Assembly: GCF_000231115.1 (NCBI RefSeq)
Contig: NW_006889834.1
Location: 62,001 to 126,000, forward strand
Direction of reading: 5' to 3'
Source of the DNA: Vittaforma corneae ATCC 50505
Taxonomy: Eukaryota > Microsporidia > Nosematidae
DNA: 64,000 bases
Below the pieces are notes generated by a model that was given only the letters and a program-made list of their open reading frames with translations, was not told where the DNA came from and ran no database searches. This document shows, one piece after another, positions 29,547 to 39,360 of the stretch. Position numbers and translations under genes: made by a program. Within the stretch, counting starts at the first letter, position 1. Every line of letters begins with the position of its first letter.

Positions 29547-29678
29547 TCTAATAAATTTACTAATAGGTAATTGCTTTCATTTACTAATTTATATGCTAAT
29601 GTGGTGGTGCACAGCTATCACTTGTCTATGATTGATATTGCTTTCTGGATGTTTTGAAATTTGCTTGTTATCCCTTGA

Positions 29679-30809
29679 ATGTTCTACAGCCACAAGCCTG
29701 GCAAGAGGAGGTACTATGAAAACGAAATTGTGGACTTGCCGTTCCTTCTCAATGCGCCAAGGATACTAACTGAGAACGAGTTTAAAAGAAAATTACCAGA
29801 TGCATCTTATTCTCAATATTTTGACTACTTTCTAAAACGAAAAACATTAGATATATTTTTAAAGTACTCAAATGCCCAGTGGTTCAAGGATAGGTATTTA
29901 AATGATAGCGTAGAATATTCTTCTCCCAAAGATATTCAAAATTTTACTCAAAAGCAGGCCAGCAAGTTCATTCAAATTAAAAACATTTCAGGGCATGTAC
30001 CACTTTCTGAGGTAGTGGCCAAAGTTAAGTCAATTATTCCTACCTCCGAGATTCTTGTTTCGCAAAACGGATCGGAAAATAACTTCACAAGGAATATGTT
30101 TGTGGTTGGAAATGGTTTCGGCCAGGAATTAGCAATTGACAATTTACGGGCGCTTTTTGATGTAGACATTGCTGACATATCTGGCAAGGAAGTTACAAAT
30201 TTTAGCATGGCAAATCTGGATCAAGCACAGAGGATATTTGAGGAATTATTAAAATACGAAAATAAAGACTGCATCACTGAGAATTTAGCCAACGAGGTCA
30301 GATCCAAAAAGGACATTGACACATATGCTAAAGTTTTGAGAGAGGATTTTTATTTTTGCATAGATTGCTGTAAAAAATTTGATAATTGGGTTGACATGGT
30401 GTTGAGTTGTTCAAAGCATTCCCAAAATGACTTTTGTTCAAGAAAATTTGATATTCTCGGCCATCCTAAAAATATATATCTGATTAAGCAGTCTACCGAG
30501 AGCTTTGAAAGGTACTATTCAAAGACCCAGGAAAAGAATTACATGTGTAATCAATGTGAAAAGACGTTTTTATCTGTAGAGTTTGTTACAAATCATCTGA
30601 GAAACAAGCACAAAGATATCGTCTCAAGGATTATGGAGAGTAACTCAAAGTTATTCCGATTCTTGGACAGAATTGACTTTTTTATGTTTGAAATGATATT
30701 TGGAACTGACCAGAAATCAGTTCCATACTATGGAATATGCAATGTCAGAGAAGGTGCTGTAGTATATGACATTCCGTGTGTATTTTCAGGTGAGATCAAG
30801 TTCGATTAA
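29679..30809 (+). CDS. ARS2: ARS2/Serrate-like nuclear RNA-processing protein
   Basis: 376 residues. The N-terminal part (SYSQYFDYFLKRKTLDIFL then AQWFKDRYLND) resembles the ARS2/Serrate N-terminal module (family: KYNEYKxxFKRxxLxxFF, EEWFKxKY). The C-terminal half has a C2H2 zinc finger, YMCNQCEKTFLSVEFVTNHLRNKH, at the position and with the spacing of the ARS2 zinc finger (KxFKGPEFVxKHIxNKH). ARS2 links the nuclear cap-binding complex to RNA 3'-end formation, export or decay. Animal ARS2 has about 870 residues and fission yeast Pir2 about 600, so this is a minimal version without the RS-rich and C-terminal tails. CCC lies six bases before the ATG. Confidence 0.7.
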   Translation: MFYSHKPGKRRYYENEIVDLPFLLNAPRILTENEFKRKLPDASYSQYFDYFLKRKTLDIFLKYSNAQWFKDRYLNDSVEYSSPKDIQNFTQKQASKFIQIKNISGHVPLSEVVAKVKSIIPTSEILVSQNGSENNFTRNMFVVGNGFGQELAIDNLRALFDVDIADISGKEVTNFSMANLDQAQRIFEELLKYENKDCITENLANEVRSKKDIDTYAKVLREDFYFCIDCCKKFDNWVDMVLSCSKHSQNDFCSRKFDILGHPKNIYLIKQSTESFERYYSKTQEKNYMCNQCEKTFLSVEFVTNHLRNKHKDIVSRIMESNSKLFRFLDRIDFFMFEMIFGTDQKSVPYYGICNVREGAVVYDIPCVFSGEIKFD

Positions 30810-30983
30810 ATAAGCATGTTTTGAATTCCAGCTGTTGTATATGAAATAAATGTTGACTGACAAATATGTTCTATGTTGGACCGATTGAAAGCGTGCGATC
30901 TATTTTAGATTGTAGCTTTTATGCATATAAAACCATGTGCAAAATATTTAAAAGACGCTTTTGCTGATAATCTGCTGTTCTAT

Positions 30984-33458
30984 TTAATTAGTCTTATATT
31001 TCCTAACCTCATCAAGCGCCCATTTAAACAATTCCCCATCATTATTTGTATTGACAAGCTTTGGAATTGTTGCTCTTTCAAATGCCAACTCCACGTCTTT
31101 TATTCGCATTTTTTGATTGGGCCTTGACTGTGCAATCATTCCCGAAATGAAAAGTGTTTTGTGTAGTATGCAATCAAGATGAATCAGGATTGGAATGGCG
31201 ACTTCTTTTGAAATCTCGTCTGAAATGCTCAACTCTTCACAAAATTTCACAAAGCTTTTTCTACAAATATTAGCCAGCTTTGGATTTATGAGTATTGATG
31301 TTCTAAAATTCTTAACCATTCTGTATGTGCTTGATATAGTTTCACAAACCTTTTCCTTCTCACTCTTTGACTTTGAATCCATTAAACCGCCAACTAAAAC
31401 ATTTTTTACATTGTGTTCAATACTTTTATTAACTGGAAATGCAATTCGGTCGTACTCTATACCTGAAAAAACACATTCTGGCCGGATGTGAGATTGCTTA
31501 GTATATTTTCTTGGGCTGTACTTTACTGGAATATCTCTATATTCTGCTACAGGTGGCTGTTGTCGAACATCACACACAAACTCAAATGAGAAAGTATTAT
31601 CTGTTTTAGGGCTCAACGGAATAGGCATATTGACAGTTTGCTTCCTCCTTGCAGGAATAGCTACTGTTGGTTTTACTTTACGAATACAGTCTGTGGGCCA
31701 TAATCTTTCATCCAAACAACCAGTTTTTACAAGCAATGGTTCTGATACTATATCACCTCTTGAGTCTTGCTTTGTTGCTTTATTAGATGCTTTCTGGGCA
31801 GTAAAGTATAGCGATGATCCTATGTTTCTATTTTGAATAGGTCCGGAATTAGCAGGTAGAGTTGGCTCAGACCTTGAATGGATATAGTTCACTGATCTAT
31901 CTGAAAGTATACTTTCAAGCTCTTTTGCTTGATCCACATCCAGCAATGATCTATCTGGTCTAGTTTTGTATGCAAATCCAGTGCTACAATCAAAATGATC
32001 CATGCTAGAACCAGCCATACCAATATTATTAGGCATATCCACGACATGCCTGTTAATAGAACCATTCACATTAAGCAAACTACCAACCATCCTGGGGGAT
32101 GTTTTTTGGTGTACAGCATCATAAACCTTACCCGGCTGAGAATGTTTCATATGTTGAGAAGCAGAATTTACGAAGGCACTATTGCCTTGATACGTTTTCC
32201 CCTGACTAGCAATTACTGTACTTCTTTGAGGAATGCCCATAGTCTGAAACCCTTGATTACTGCCTAAGTTCTGGCCATGTGACTCTTGAAAATTTCTATG
32301 ACTGGTATTTAGATCGTCAGGCTGTCTTTGACTCGTTTTCATTTGTGCTCTAACGTAAAATTTTTCGGAAAGGTATGCATTTGACATTTGCGGATGACCG
32401 CTTTTCTGGGAGAATCGTTCTTTTTTACATCGCATTGCCCCGTTATAGCTAGCATCCTCTTCCAGGCCATATAATCCTTGAGGATTATCATTTTGATAGA
32501 TTGGGTTTTTTACAACATGGTCAGCTGGAAACGTTAATGGCTGAAATTTATTTTGAAAACTTCGTGATGTATTATAGTCTACAAAAGTTCCAAGTTGAAC
32601 AAAATTTTGATGTCCAGGCTGGTTGGCACTTGAGTATACTTGCCTGACATTGCCAGAATAATGGGGCTGGACATTGTTTACACTATTTGGTTGATTATTT
32701 ATCACTGCCCTTCCAGACAATTCATCAGCGGAAATATTATACAAACTCGACTTTTTAGGATCAAACTCTGGGATGGGTCCTTGAGACAACGAGTTCCTCA
32801 TCGTTTGAGCTAATCTATAGTCTACTCCTTCTCTATCTCTAGCATCTGGATAGGACGATAAGTGCTTGTTGGCTGAGGGTTTATCAACTTTGTATACACT
32901 CTTTCCTGTTTTTGTCATATCGTTGTTAGGATCGTATTCCTGTGGGGCCACTTGTGCAAAGCCCATGTTTTTATATACATTTGGTTCGTATTCTACATCT
33001 TGCTGAATTTTGGAAGCTTCATATTCGACACTTCGCTGAGCATGTGGAATGTTTTGAGCAAAAGACTGGCTTCTGAATATAGCTTGTTCTGAAGAAACTG
33101 TCCTTTCATATACCTCTGCTGAATGAGCCGAATTATCAATTGTCTCAATTGGCGGATCATGATGTGATTTACCTTGCTTGGCAATAATGTTTTGGCTTGC
33201 ACACCAATTCACATATGCCTGTACCATAAATCTACCTGGCCCGTTTTTTCGTGGCTTGATAAATGCTTGGCATTTTTCGTAAAATGAGTTGAGCCGTGTG
33301 CATACGTCATCGTACTCTTTTTGTTCTGCTTCTGAAAGAGTTCTTGTATTTTTTATCCTCTCATATCTCTTCTTGTCCTTGTTTAGTACCTCAAATATGC
33401 ACTTTAATCTTTCTCCTTTTTCTACGTCATCTAATGGTCTTTGTGAACTTTCCCTCAT
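30984..33458 (-). CDS. Long low-complexity protein with TAF12-like histone-fold C-terminus
   Basis: 824 residues. The N-terminal 75 residues are helical (MRESSQRPLDDVEKGERLK, YERIKNTRTLSEAEQKEYDD). Residues about 95-620 are Gln/Asn/Ser-rich and tyrosine-containing, surely disordered. The C-terminal 85 residues include IPILIHLDCILHKTLFISG and RIKDVELAFERA, which resembles the TAF12-type histone fold (LEVKDVQLHLER). A long glutamine-rich N-terminus before a histone fold is also seen in yeast Taf12. The TFIID subunit TAF1 is encoded 10 kb away. Start: ATG 33458 is preceded directly by GCCC; upstream residues of the frame are not supported. TAF12 identity is tentative; another histone-fold TAF or Ada1 is possible. 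Confidence 0.4.
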   Translation of the reverse strand: MRESSQRPLDDVEKGERLKCIFEVLNKDKKRYERIKNTRTLSEAEQKEYDDVCTRLNSFYEKCQAFIKPRKNGPGRFMVQAYVNWCASQNIIAKQGKSHHDPPIETIDNSAHSAEVYERTVSSEQAIFRSQSFAQNIPHAQRSVEYEASKIQQDVEYEPNVYKNMGFAQVAPQEYDPNNDMTKTGKSVYKVDKPSANKHLSSYPDARDREGVDYRLAQTMRNSLSQGPIPEFDPKKSSLYNISADELSGRAVINNQPNSVNNVQPHYSGNVRQVYSSANQPGHQNFVQLGTFVDYNTSRSFQNKFQPLTFPADHVVKNPIYQNDNPQGLYGLEEDASYNGAMRCKKERFSQKSGHPQMSNAYLSEKFYVRAQMKTSQRQPDDLNTSHRNFQESHGQNLGSNQGFQTMGIPQRSTVIASQGKTYQGNSAFVNSASQHMKHSQPGKVYDAVHQKTSPRMVGSLLNVNGSINRHVVDMPNNIGMAGSSMDHFDCSTGFAYKTRPDRSLLDVDQAKELESILSDRSVNYIHSRSEPTLPANSGPIQNRNIGSSLYFTAQKASNKATKQDSRGDIVSEPLLVKTGCLDERLWPTDCIRKVKPTVAIPARRKQTVNMPIPLSPKTDNTFSFEFVCDVRQQPPVAEYRDIPVKYSPRKYTKQSHIRPECVFSGIEYDRIAFPVNKSIEHNVKNVLVGGLMDSKSKSEKEKVCETISSTYRMVKNFRTSILINPKLANICRKSFVKFCEELSISDEISKEVAIPILIHLDCILHKTLFISGMIAQSRPNQKMRIKDVELAFERATIPKLVNTNNDGELFKWALDEVRKYKTN

Positions 33459-33764
33459 GGGCAATAACAGCATGGAAAATAAATAAAAGGGCAGCGGCAC
33501 TAACAAGAGAATATGGAACCTTGTATACAACTATGCATAGATGGCAAGCTGGTATTCTAGTAGTGATAGATTGTTTTCTATTTAATACTTGTTGCACACA
33601 TCAACAGTTGATTAATGCGAGAACCAAACCATTTGATATGCATGATATATGTGATGCAGAAGCCTTGCCATTATCAAACCATGAAAGGTATGCTAAGTAA
33701 GAAGTTTGCAGTATATCGCATAAAATAGATTTTTAAGGGCTCAAAGAAAGAATTTATTAGATTA
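33459..33764. other. Intergenic, 306 bp, nothing recognised
   Basis: Spacer upstream of the histone-fold-like gene and downstream of the E2 gene. No RNA hairpin series or further coding region was seen. Confidence 0.45.
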
Positions 33765-34262
<498 letters not shown>

Positions 34263-34304
34263 CTAGAGGGGTCCCAAAATTTAAGAAAATAAACAAAGTG
34301 AAAC

Positions 34305-34482
34305 AAAAAACCTCGACTTCTAAGGAAGCCGGTGTTCACTGCTACGTTTCCGTCCTCGTGCGGTTCCCAGCGCTTTACAGCACGACTTTCCTTCCCTTAG
34401 GAAAGTCACTCGTACAACCCCAAAATCTCGGTCAGAAGAATCGGAATGAGTCACCTCTACTCCAACAATGTAGGGGTGAAAG
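34305..34482 (-). ncRNA. Signal recognition particle (7SL) RNA
   Basis: About 178 nt on the minus strand, ends approximate. The helix-8 motif is clear: minus strand 34355 to 34331 reads GGACGGAAACGTAGCAG then TGAACACC, matching the eukaryotic SRP S domain (GGUCGGAAACGGAGCAG). Helix 5 can form between GACTTTCCTAAGGGAAG (34407-34391) and CTTCCTTAGAAGTC (34328-34315). A 5' hairpin, CACCCCTAC with GTAGAGGTG (34478-34470 and 34460-34452), encloses TTGTTGG, compatible with the Alu-domain UGUNR loop. Six T at 34310-34305 form a Pol III terminator. The RNA scaffolds the particle that targets ribosomes to the ER. It is shorter than human (about 300 nt). Confidence 0.8.
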
Positions 34483-34510
34483 TATTTATAGTTACAAAAA
34501 GTATAAAATT
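34483..34510 (-). promoter_or_regulatory. TATA-like promoter elements of SRP RNA gene
   Basis: Minus strand carries TTTTATAC at 34508-34501, about 20-30 bases upstream of the inferred RNA start, and TATAAATACT at 34490-34481 close to the start. Upstream TATA elements are typical of Pol III genes such as SRP RNA. Which one is used is unknown. Confidence 0.4.
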
Positions 34511-34861
34511 AAGATATCTGCATAGCTCCTGAAACATACATCCGAAATAAAGCGGTATGATGAGCAATGGTAATTTTAAAAGACAGTTTATTAATAGCTA
34601 TTATAACCAAGCCATTGAATTTCGCTTGTTCGAAATAGGAGAGTTTGTAGTGAGTATCTTGTGCAAGATTGATGTTACTTGTTCACATATTACAAAGACT
34701 TTCAAGTAGTTCAACAATGCAGTTAAGATAAACCGAGTATGTAGTATCCGCTGGCATCTTGGTTCCAAGTGGTTCAGAAAATTTACCAAAAAGGACGTCT
34801 GTACATTTAGTGCTATACTTTGTTAGTAATGCTGATTTACAATCTACTTTAAAGTGCCCTG
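34511..34861. other. Intergenic, 351 bp, nothing further recognised
   Basis: Region between the SRP RNA promoter and PSF1. It holds the PSF1 promoter with GCCCTG directly before its ATG. Short frames here have no family features. Confidence 0.45.
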
Positions 34862-35413
34862 ATGTTGTCCGAAGGAACTTGTAAAGATCTTTTGGATGAA
34901 ATAAAACATAATCAATTCAAAAAATTTAATACAGCTGAAGTAGCTTCTTTAGAACGTGAAATGGCAATTGTTCAATCAAAAATAGATGATATTAAGCTTC
35001 GGGCTGAGGTAAATGAAATTACAGAAAGTCTGTCGATAAACTTCGCACTATTGAAAGCATATAAAGATAGACTAGAAAGAATACACAAAACATACAAGCT
35101 TTTTAGACTCAAGAGAATTCAAGACAGCTATTTTTCCAAAGAAAACGTTGTCGAATTCCTAGCTCCCCATGAATTAGAGTTTTATAAAAATTTTTCAGAC
35201 GCAGTTGGAGAATACTTAGCTGATTTTAAGCATCTTGCTTTAACAGACAGACATCCGCCTCTGGACTTTTTTGTTCAAATTCTAGCCTTAGAAGACTGTG
35301 GGGTTGTCCTGTGCGGCGACGAGTTCGTTGAGCTTAAGAAGGATCGAATATACTTTTTGAAAAAGTCTGATATTGCACACCTATTGACAAAAAAGCTAGT
35401 AAAGGTTATTTAG
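34862..35413 (+). CDS. PSF1: GINS complex subunit Psf1
   Basis: 183 residues (human PSF1 196, yeast 208). The helical A-domain contains LLKAYKDRLERIHKTYKL and FLAPHELEFYKNFSDAVGEYL, like RLLAYHRERLDRI and LSPDEVEFFKEYSKLLADYM of Psf1. The small B-domain follows: PLDFFVQILALEDCGVVL, then VELKKDRIYFLKKSDIAHLL. GINS joins Mcm2-7 and Cdc45 into the replicative helicase. The start is preceded by GCCCTG. RFC5 and RNR1 in the window also serve replication. Confidence 0.88.
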   Translation: MLSEGTCKDLLDEIKHNQFKKFNTAEVASLEREMAIVQSKIDDIKLRAEVNEITESLSINFALLKAYKDRLERIHKTYKLFRLKRIQDSYFSKENVVEFLAPHELEFYKNFSDAVGEYLADFKHLALTDRHPPLDFFVQILALEDCGVVLCGDEFVELKKDRIYFLKKSDIAHLLTKKLVKVI

Positions 35414-35665
35414 CCGTTGCCTCCCCAACAACTATTACCTGCTGGAGTAGTTAGGAGCCCCTTTTATCTGAATTTGGTCTTCATGTTAATTGAAATTAAT
35501 GGCATCTATGATAACTCGCTCGTGATAGCTGTTAAATTGTGTGGATCCTAATTTTTAATATTTTTATTTTTGAATTCAAAATTTCTATTGGTTTTAGACT
35601 TTGGACATCAAAATTTTACTTTTTAAATCAAATCTACACCCAACTCGGCCTTTCTGAAGCTGACT

Positions 35666-36160
35666 ATGAAAATACTTGTCGCTGGCACTCCAGGAGTCGG
35701 AAAAACAACCCTATCCAAGCAGATTGCACAGAGAGTAAATATAGCACACGTTGATGTTACTCGATTTGTCAAAGATAATAAGTTGTATGAAAGCTTTGAT
35801 GAAAAATTAGACACTCTTGTGTTTGATGAAGACACAGTTGCAGAGCATCTAAATAACCACCTCAAGCTACAGAATTGCTTCATTGTCGATACACATTCTC
35901 CTGTGGTTGTCGAAGATATTGCATTTGATTATATTTTTCACGTTGTCTGTGACATCGGTGAAATTGGGAAAAGATTAGAATTGCGCGGATATTCCGAATA
36001 TAAAATTCAAAAGAATATTGAATGTGAAATATTTAATATGATAGGAGAGGAACTAGAAGAGACATTTGGTGGTAAAATCTACAAAATTAATGGATCCGAG
36101 GTGCCAAACGACGATGCCAAATACGCCTTTGATGATGTCTTTAAGATATTAAACTGTTGA
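35666..36160 (+). CDS. FAP7: Adenylate kinase-like ribosome assembly factor Fap7/hCINAP
   Basis: 164 residues (yeast 197, human 172). Walker A GTPGVGKTTLSKQIA at the N-terminus is intact. VTRFVKDNKLYESFDEKLDT, the FDEDTV motif, ELRGYSEYKIQKNIECEIF and the C-terminal helix match Fap7. Fap7 is an unusual adenylate kinase/ATPase that works with Rps14 in late 40S maturation. The DYHGCD-type motif reads DTHSPV here: the histidine is kept and the tyrosine is replaced. The nearest C-run is about 28 bases upstream, farther than in most neighbours. It overlaps no other gene and is tail-to-tail with the TBC gene. Confidence 0.9.
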   Translation: MKILVAGTPGVGKTTLSKQIAQRVNIAHVDVTRFVKDNKLYESFDEKLDTLVFDEDTVAEHLNNHLKLQNCFIVDTHSPVVVEDIAFDYIFHVVCDIGEIGKRLELRGYSEYKIQKNIECEIFNMIGEELEETFGGKIYKINGSEVPNDDAKYAFDDVFKILNC

Positions 36161-36215
36161 TTAGCTAATTGCAAGCTAAGCTAATAATTATAATTGAATG
36201 TCGTTAAACGAAGTG

Positions 36216-37148
36216 TCATTTATTGTCTCTGTCGTTCCATCTGGAAATTAGCAGTGCCAATACTGCACATCCTACAGCTGCGCCTAGAAAAATGTATGTG
36301 CTTTTTGATTGTCTGTCTGTTTCCATTCCACTCTTGCACTTAAGAAACATCTCCTGTGCACCAATGATATTCCTAATATCATTCTCTTCCAATGATGTCA
36401 CCATGTACTGGTTTCTGTTCTCGTCTGTTATAGTTACTCTGGCACTATTAAAATGGTCAACTTTGTCGATATACACTGCCAAGATGCTAAAAACGATAGA
36501 TGGATCTGAATTCAAAACTAAATTGAAAAATTTGAATGCGACATCACTATTCCCTGCTATTCGCTTGAAGAAGGTCAGGGTGTGGTTCATGTACTTGATT
36601 GAAGCTGTAGGCTCGATGACTCTTTTAAACTTATCCTTCATTAGTTTTATGAATATTTTATTGTTTTCATTGTAATTTCTGAACTCATCTTTAGTAAAAA
36701 AAATAAATTTTTCAATCAAAATATTAATCAAGCCATTCCTGAATTTGTTGTATAAGTCCAAATTGCTTGCTAGAAATTCCTCAAACATGCTCTTTTCCTT
36801 ATCTGAAATCTCACCAATTTTCAAGGCTGGAGGTGCATGCTCGTCAGAATCCTTGTGTTTTAATCTAAAAGATGCTGCCTTATCCTGAAAATATGCATCG
36901 ACCAAAACTGCAGCTATTTCCATCATTCCTTGGAAATATGAGATTGGAAAGTTGTCAAAGGTCTTTTGTAAAAGGAAAAGATAAAGCTTAGTTGCTAGAA
37001 AGCTTTTGTGAAGTTTAGAAAACTTAAAATCCGACCTATTCAAATCATTCATTATTGTGTAGATCTCTTCTTTTTTAATTTTCTCGATCTCAATCTTTGG
37101 CTCTTCTTCGAACTTCTTCAGTGTTGTCAGGAGAGTTTCTCTTGACAT
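36216..37148 (-). CDS. TBC-domain Rab GTPase-activating protein, C-terminal membrane anchor
   Basis: 310 residues. The TBC core shows IMNDLNRSDFKF, where the arginine finger is expected (IxxDxxR), and ISYFQGMMEIAAVLVDAY, the glutamine finger (YxQG). FFKRIAGNSDVAFKFFNLVL and DPSIVFSILAVYI follow. The C-terminus has one hydrophobic segment (TYIFLGAAVGCAVLALLIS) then a short charged tail, so it is tail-anchored. TBC1D20/Gyp8 have the same organisation and act on ER/Golgi Rab1. Start: ATG 37148 (MSRETLL) follows GCCCTGC, preferred to 37157. Other TBC families cannot be excluded. Confidence 0.72.
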   Translation of the reverse strand: MSRETLLTTLKKFEEEPKIEIEKIKKEEIYTIMNDLNRSDFKFSKLHKSFLATKLYLFLLQKTFDNFPISYFQGMMEIAAVLVDAYFQDKAASFRLKHKDSDEHAPPALKIGEISDKEKSMFEEFLASNLDLYNKFRNGLINILIEKFIFFTKDEFRNYNENNKIFIKLMKDKFKRVIEPTASIKYMNHTLTFFKRIAGNSDVAFKFFNLVLNSDPSIVFSILAVYIDKVDHFNSARVTITDENRNQYMVTSLEENDIRNIIGAQEMFLKCKSGMETDRQSKSTYIFLGAAVGCAVLALLISRWNDRDNK

Positions 37149-37330
37149 GCAGGGCATGTTTTATTTAGACTCAAAACAATTGCTGTCTCCTTTATTGTGT
37201 ACAAGTATTGAAAGCAGTGACACGTCGTTATATCTTGATTTTTGTTTACAGTATTGTACATTAGCTGCAGAAAATTCAGAATTTGGCAGCTATTCTTGAT
37301 AATAATGAATTACTCTGACCATTTCAAGCC

Positions 37331-39246
37331 ATGGATAGTGACAAAGCTAGCATAACATCCAGTGAAATAAACTGTACTCCAACGAGCGTAACTTGCCTGT
37401 TTCAAATCAATTTACTTGTTATCATCTCACAGTTGTTTCAGCATCATATAAACAACCAGACTGCTAAACAAATAATGATAAAGGAGATATTTTCAGTACT
37501 TATAATTATTATTTGCCTTGCAAGGTTCTTCAGGGCATATTCTGCCAGCCGAATCAAATGCAAACTGAGAGAGCTCTACAAAAGGCAAAAGCTAAAAAGG
37601 TCTATCATAAAGAGAAATGAAATCATAGATTCGCTAAAGAAGAAGACCTTCGATGTACTGATAATTGGTGGTGGGTGTGTTGGAACAGGATGTGCACTTG
37701 ATGCAGCAACAAGAGGACTAAAGGTTGGATTGATTGAGGCGCTGGACTTTGGATCAGAAACAAGTTCCAAAAGTACAAAGCTGTTACATGGTGGATTAGA
37801 TATCTACAAAAGGTATTTAGCTGTTTTAATATATCACAGCTACTACTGGTTTTGAATGCATTGCATGAACGAAAGACGGTTATGGGAATGGCACCTTATT
37901 TGACAAGAACAGTCAGGATAATGGTGCCTATTTACAACATTGTGAAGATACCCTTTTACTTTATGCTATTAAAGTTTTATGACTGGCTAAGCTGGGGTAG
38001 TGCATTAGGAAGAAGCTATCTGCTGCCTGAAAAAAACGCATCGCTCTACTTTAATAATCTCAAAAGACAAGATTTAAAGAGTGCAATGATTTATTATGAT
38101 GGAATGATGTTTGACTCTAGAATTAATGTAATGCTTGCCACGACTGCAGCATTCTATGGCGCAACTGTTGCTAATCACACCAAATTTATAGATTTTATTA
38201 AAAGTGAGACTGGCCAAATTGCTGGCATAAAAGTATCAGATGAAATCAGTGGAGAGGTGTTTTGTGTGAATGCTAAGGTTATTATATCATCAGCAGGCCC
38301 ATTTACTGATAGCATCTGCAGAAAAAACAACCATGCCGAAAACCTGATGATTCCAAGTATTGGCACTCATATAGTTATCAAGCCTGGATTTGGCACTGAA
38401 GACATGGGTATTCTCGATACAACAACATCTGATAACAGGGTTGTCTTCATTTTGCCATGGAACAATCATACAATAGTTGGCTCAACTGAAAGTGAAGGGC
38501 TGGCAAGCTCACAGATAAAGCCAACTGAAGATGAGGTAAACTTCCTTTTAAATGAAATAAATAAGTACACAGATAAAAAAATAACAAAGAAAAGCATAAC
38601 CTCTGCCTGGTCAGGAGTACGTCCACTGATTAAAAACAACTTTAAGGGAAGTACAGAGTGTATCGTGAGAAAATTTAAGATATTTGATGATAGAAACGGA
38701 TTGATAATTGTAGCAGGGGGGAAATGGACAACATTCAGATCAATGGCGGAGAAAACTATTGATCTTGCCATCAAAAACTACCATTTAGAAGCCTTGAATG
38801 GTTGCCTAACATCTCAAATACAAGTGCTTGGAAGTAGGAAATATTCGAGGGATCTGTTTTACGAGATTTCTAGGGTTTTAGAAGTGGATATTGAATATTC
38901 AAAGCACCTATTAAATATGTATGGCGACCAAGTATTTAAATTGAAAAGGTATATCAAAAAATATCCAGCAAGGCTTAGTAGTAAGTATCTATTTACCGAA
39001 GGTGAGGCTATTTACTGTTTAGAAAGTGAAATGGCAGTAAATTCGTCTGACATTGTCAACAATAGATTTGGAGTTGGATACTATGATGTTGAAGAGGCCT
39101 ACCAAATGGTTCAGAAGGTGGACACGCTATTAATTGGATATTTTAGCAAGAAAGACACCAAGTACGAGCCTGATCAGAACTATACCAAAGCTGCACTAGT
39201 GTCTCTTGGATATGAACTAATATCAAAATTCAAAGATGCAGATTAA
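37331..39246 (+). CDS. GUT2: FAD-dependent glycerol-3-phosphate dehydrogenase, mitochondrial type (single frameshift)
   Basis: About 638 residues if read across one frame change. The N-terminus has a hydrophobic segment (IFSVLIIIICLARFF) that may anchor it to an organelle membrane, plausibly the mitosome. The FAD site is FDVLIIGGGCVGTGCALDAATRG, followed by SSKSTKLLHGG. The frame then shifts by -1 near 37795: the expected IRYL sequence reads in the adjacent frame through QLLLVLNALHERK, and the protein continues to 39246 with FILPWNNHTIVGSTE and the C-terminal domain. The first frame stops at 37853-37855. The enzyme oxidises glycerol 3-phosphate to dihydroxyacetone phosphate, passing electrons to a quinone or alternative oxidase. 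One missing base is the simplest explanation. The exact initiator ATG is uncertain. Confidence 0.83.
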
Positions 39247-39360
39247 AATTAGTAGTTGGGATTATACAAATCAAGGCAAATGTTAATTTCAAGACCATAA
39301 ATAAACTGATTTTTGCAGCTTTCTTTATTCGGAAATATACCTATCCGAGCCCCTGTCAGC

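Noticed and set aside
33296..33700. 134-codon plus-strand frame
   Set aside because: It mostly overlaps the start of the histone-fold-like gene on the other strand and has no family features.
34601..34789. 62-codon minus-strand frame between SRP RNA and PSF1
   Set aside because: It has no start signature, no recognisable family and low-complexity translation.
37331..37855. Separate 174-residue FAD-binding gene
   Set aside because: It ends within the conserved GlpD/Gut2 motif and continues in the neighbouring frame, so it is part of one gene.
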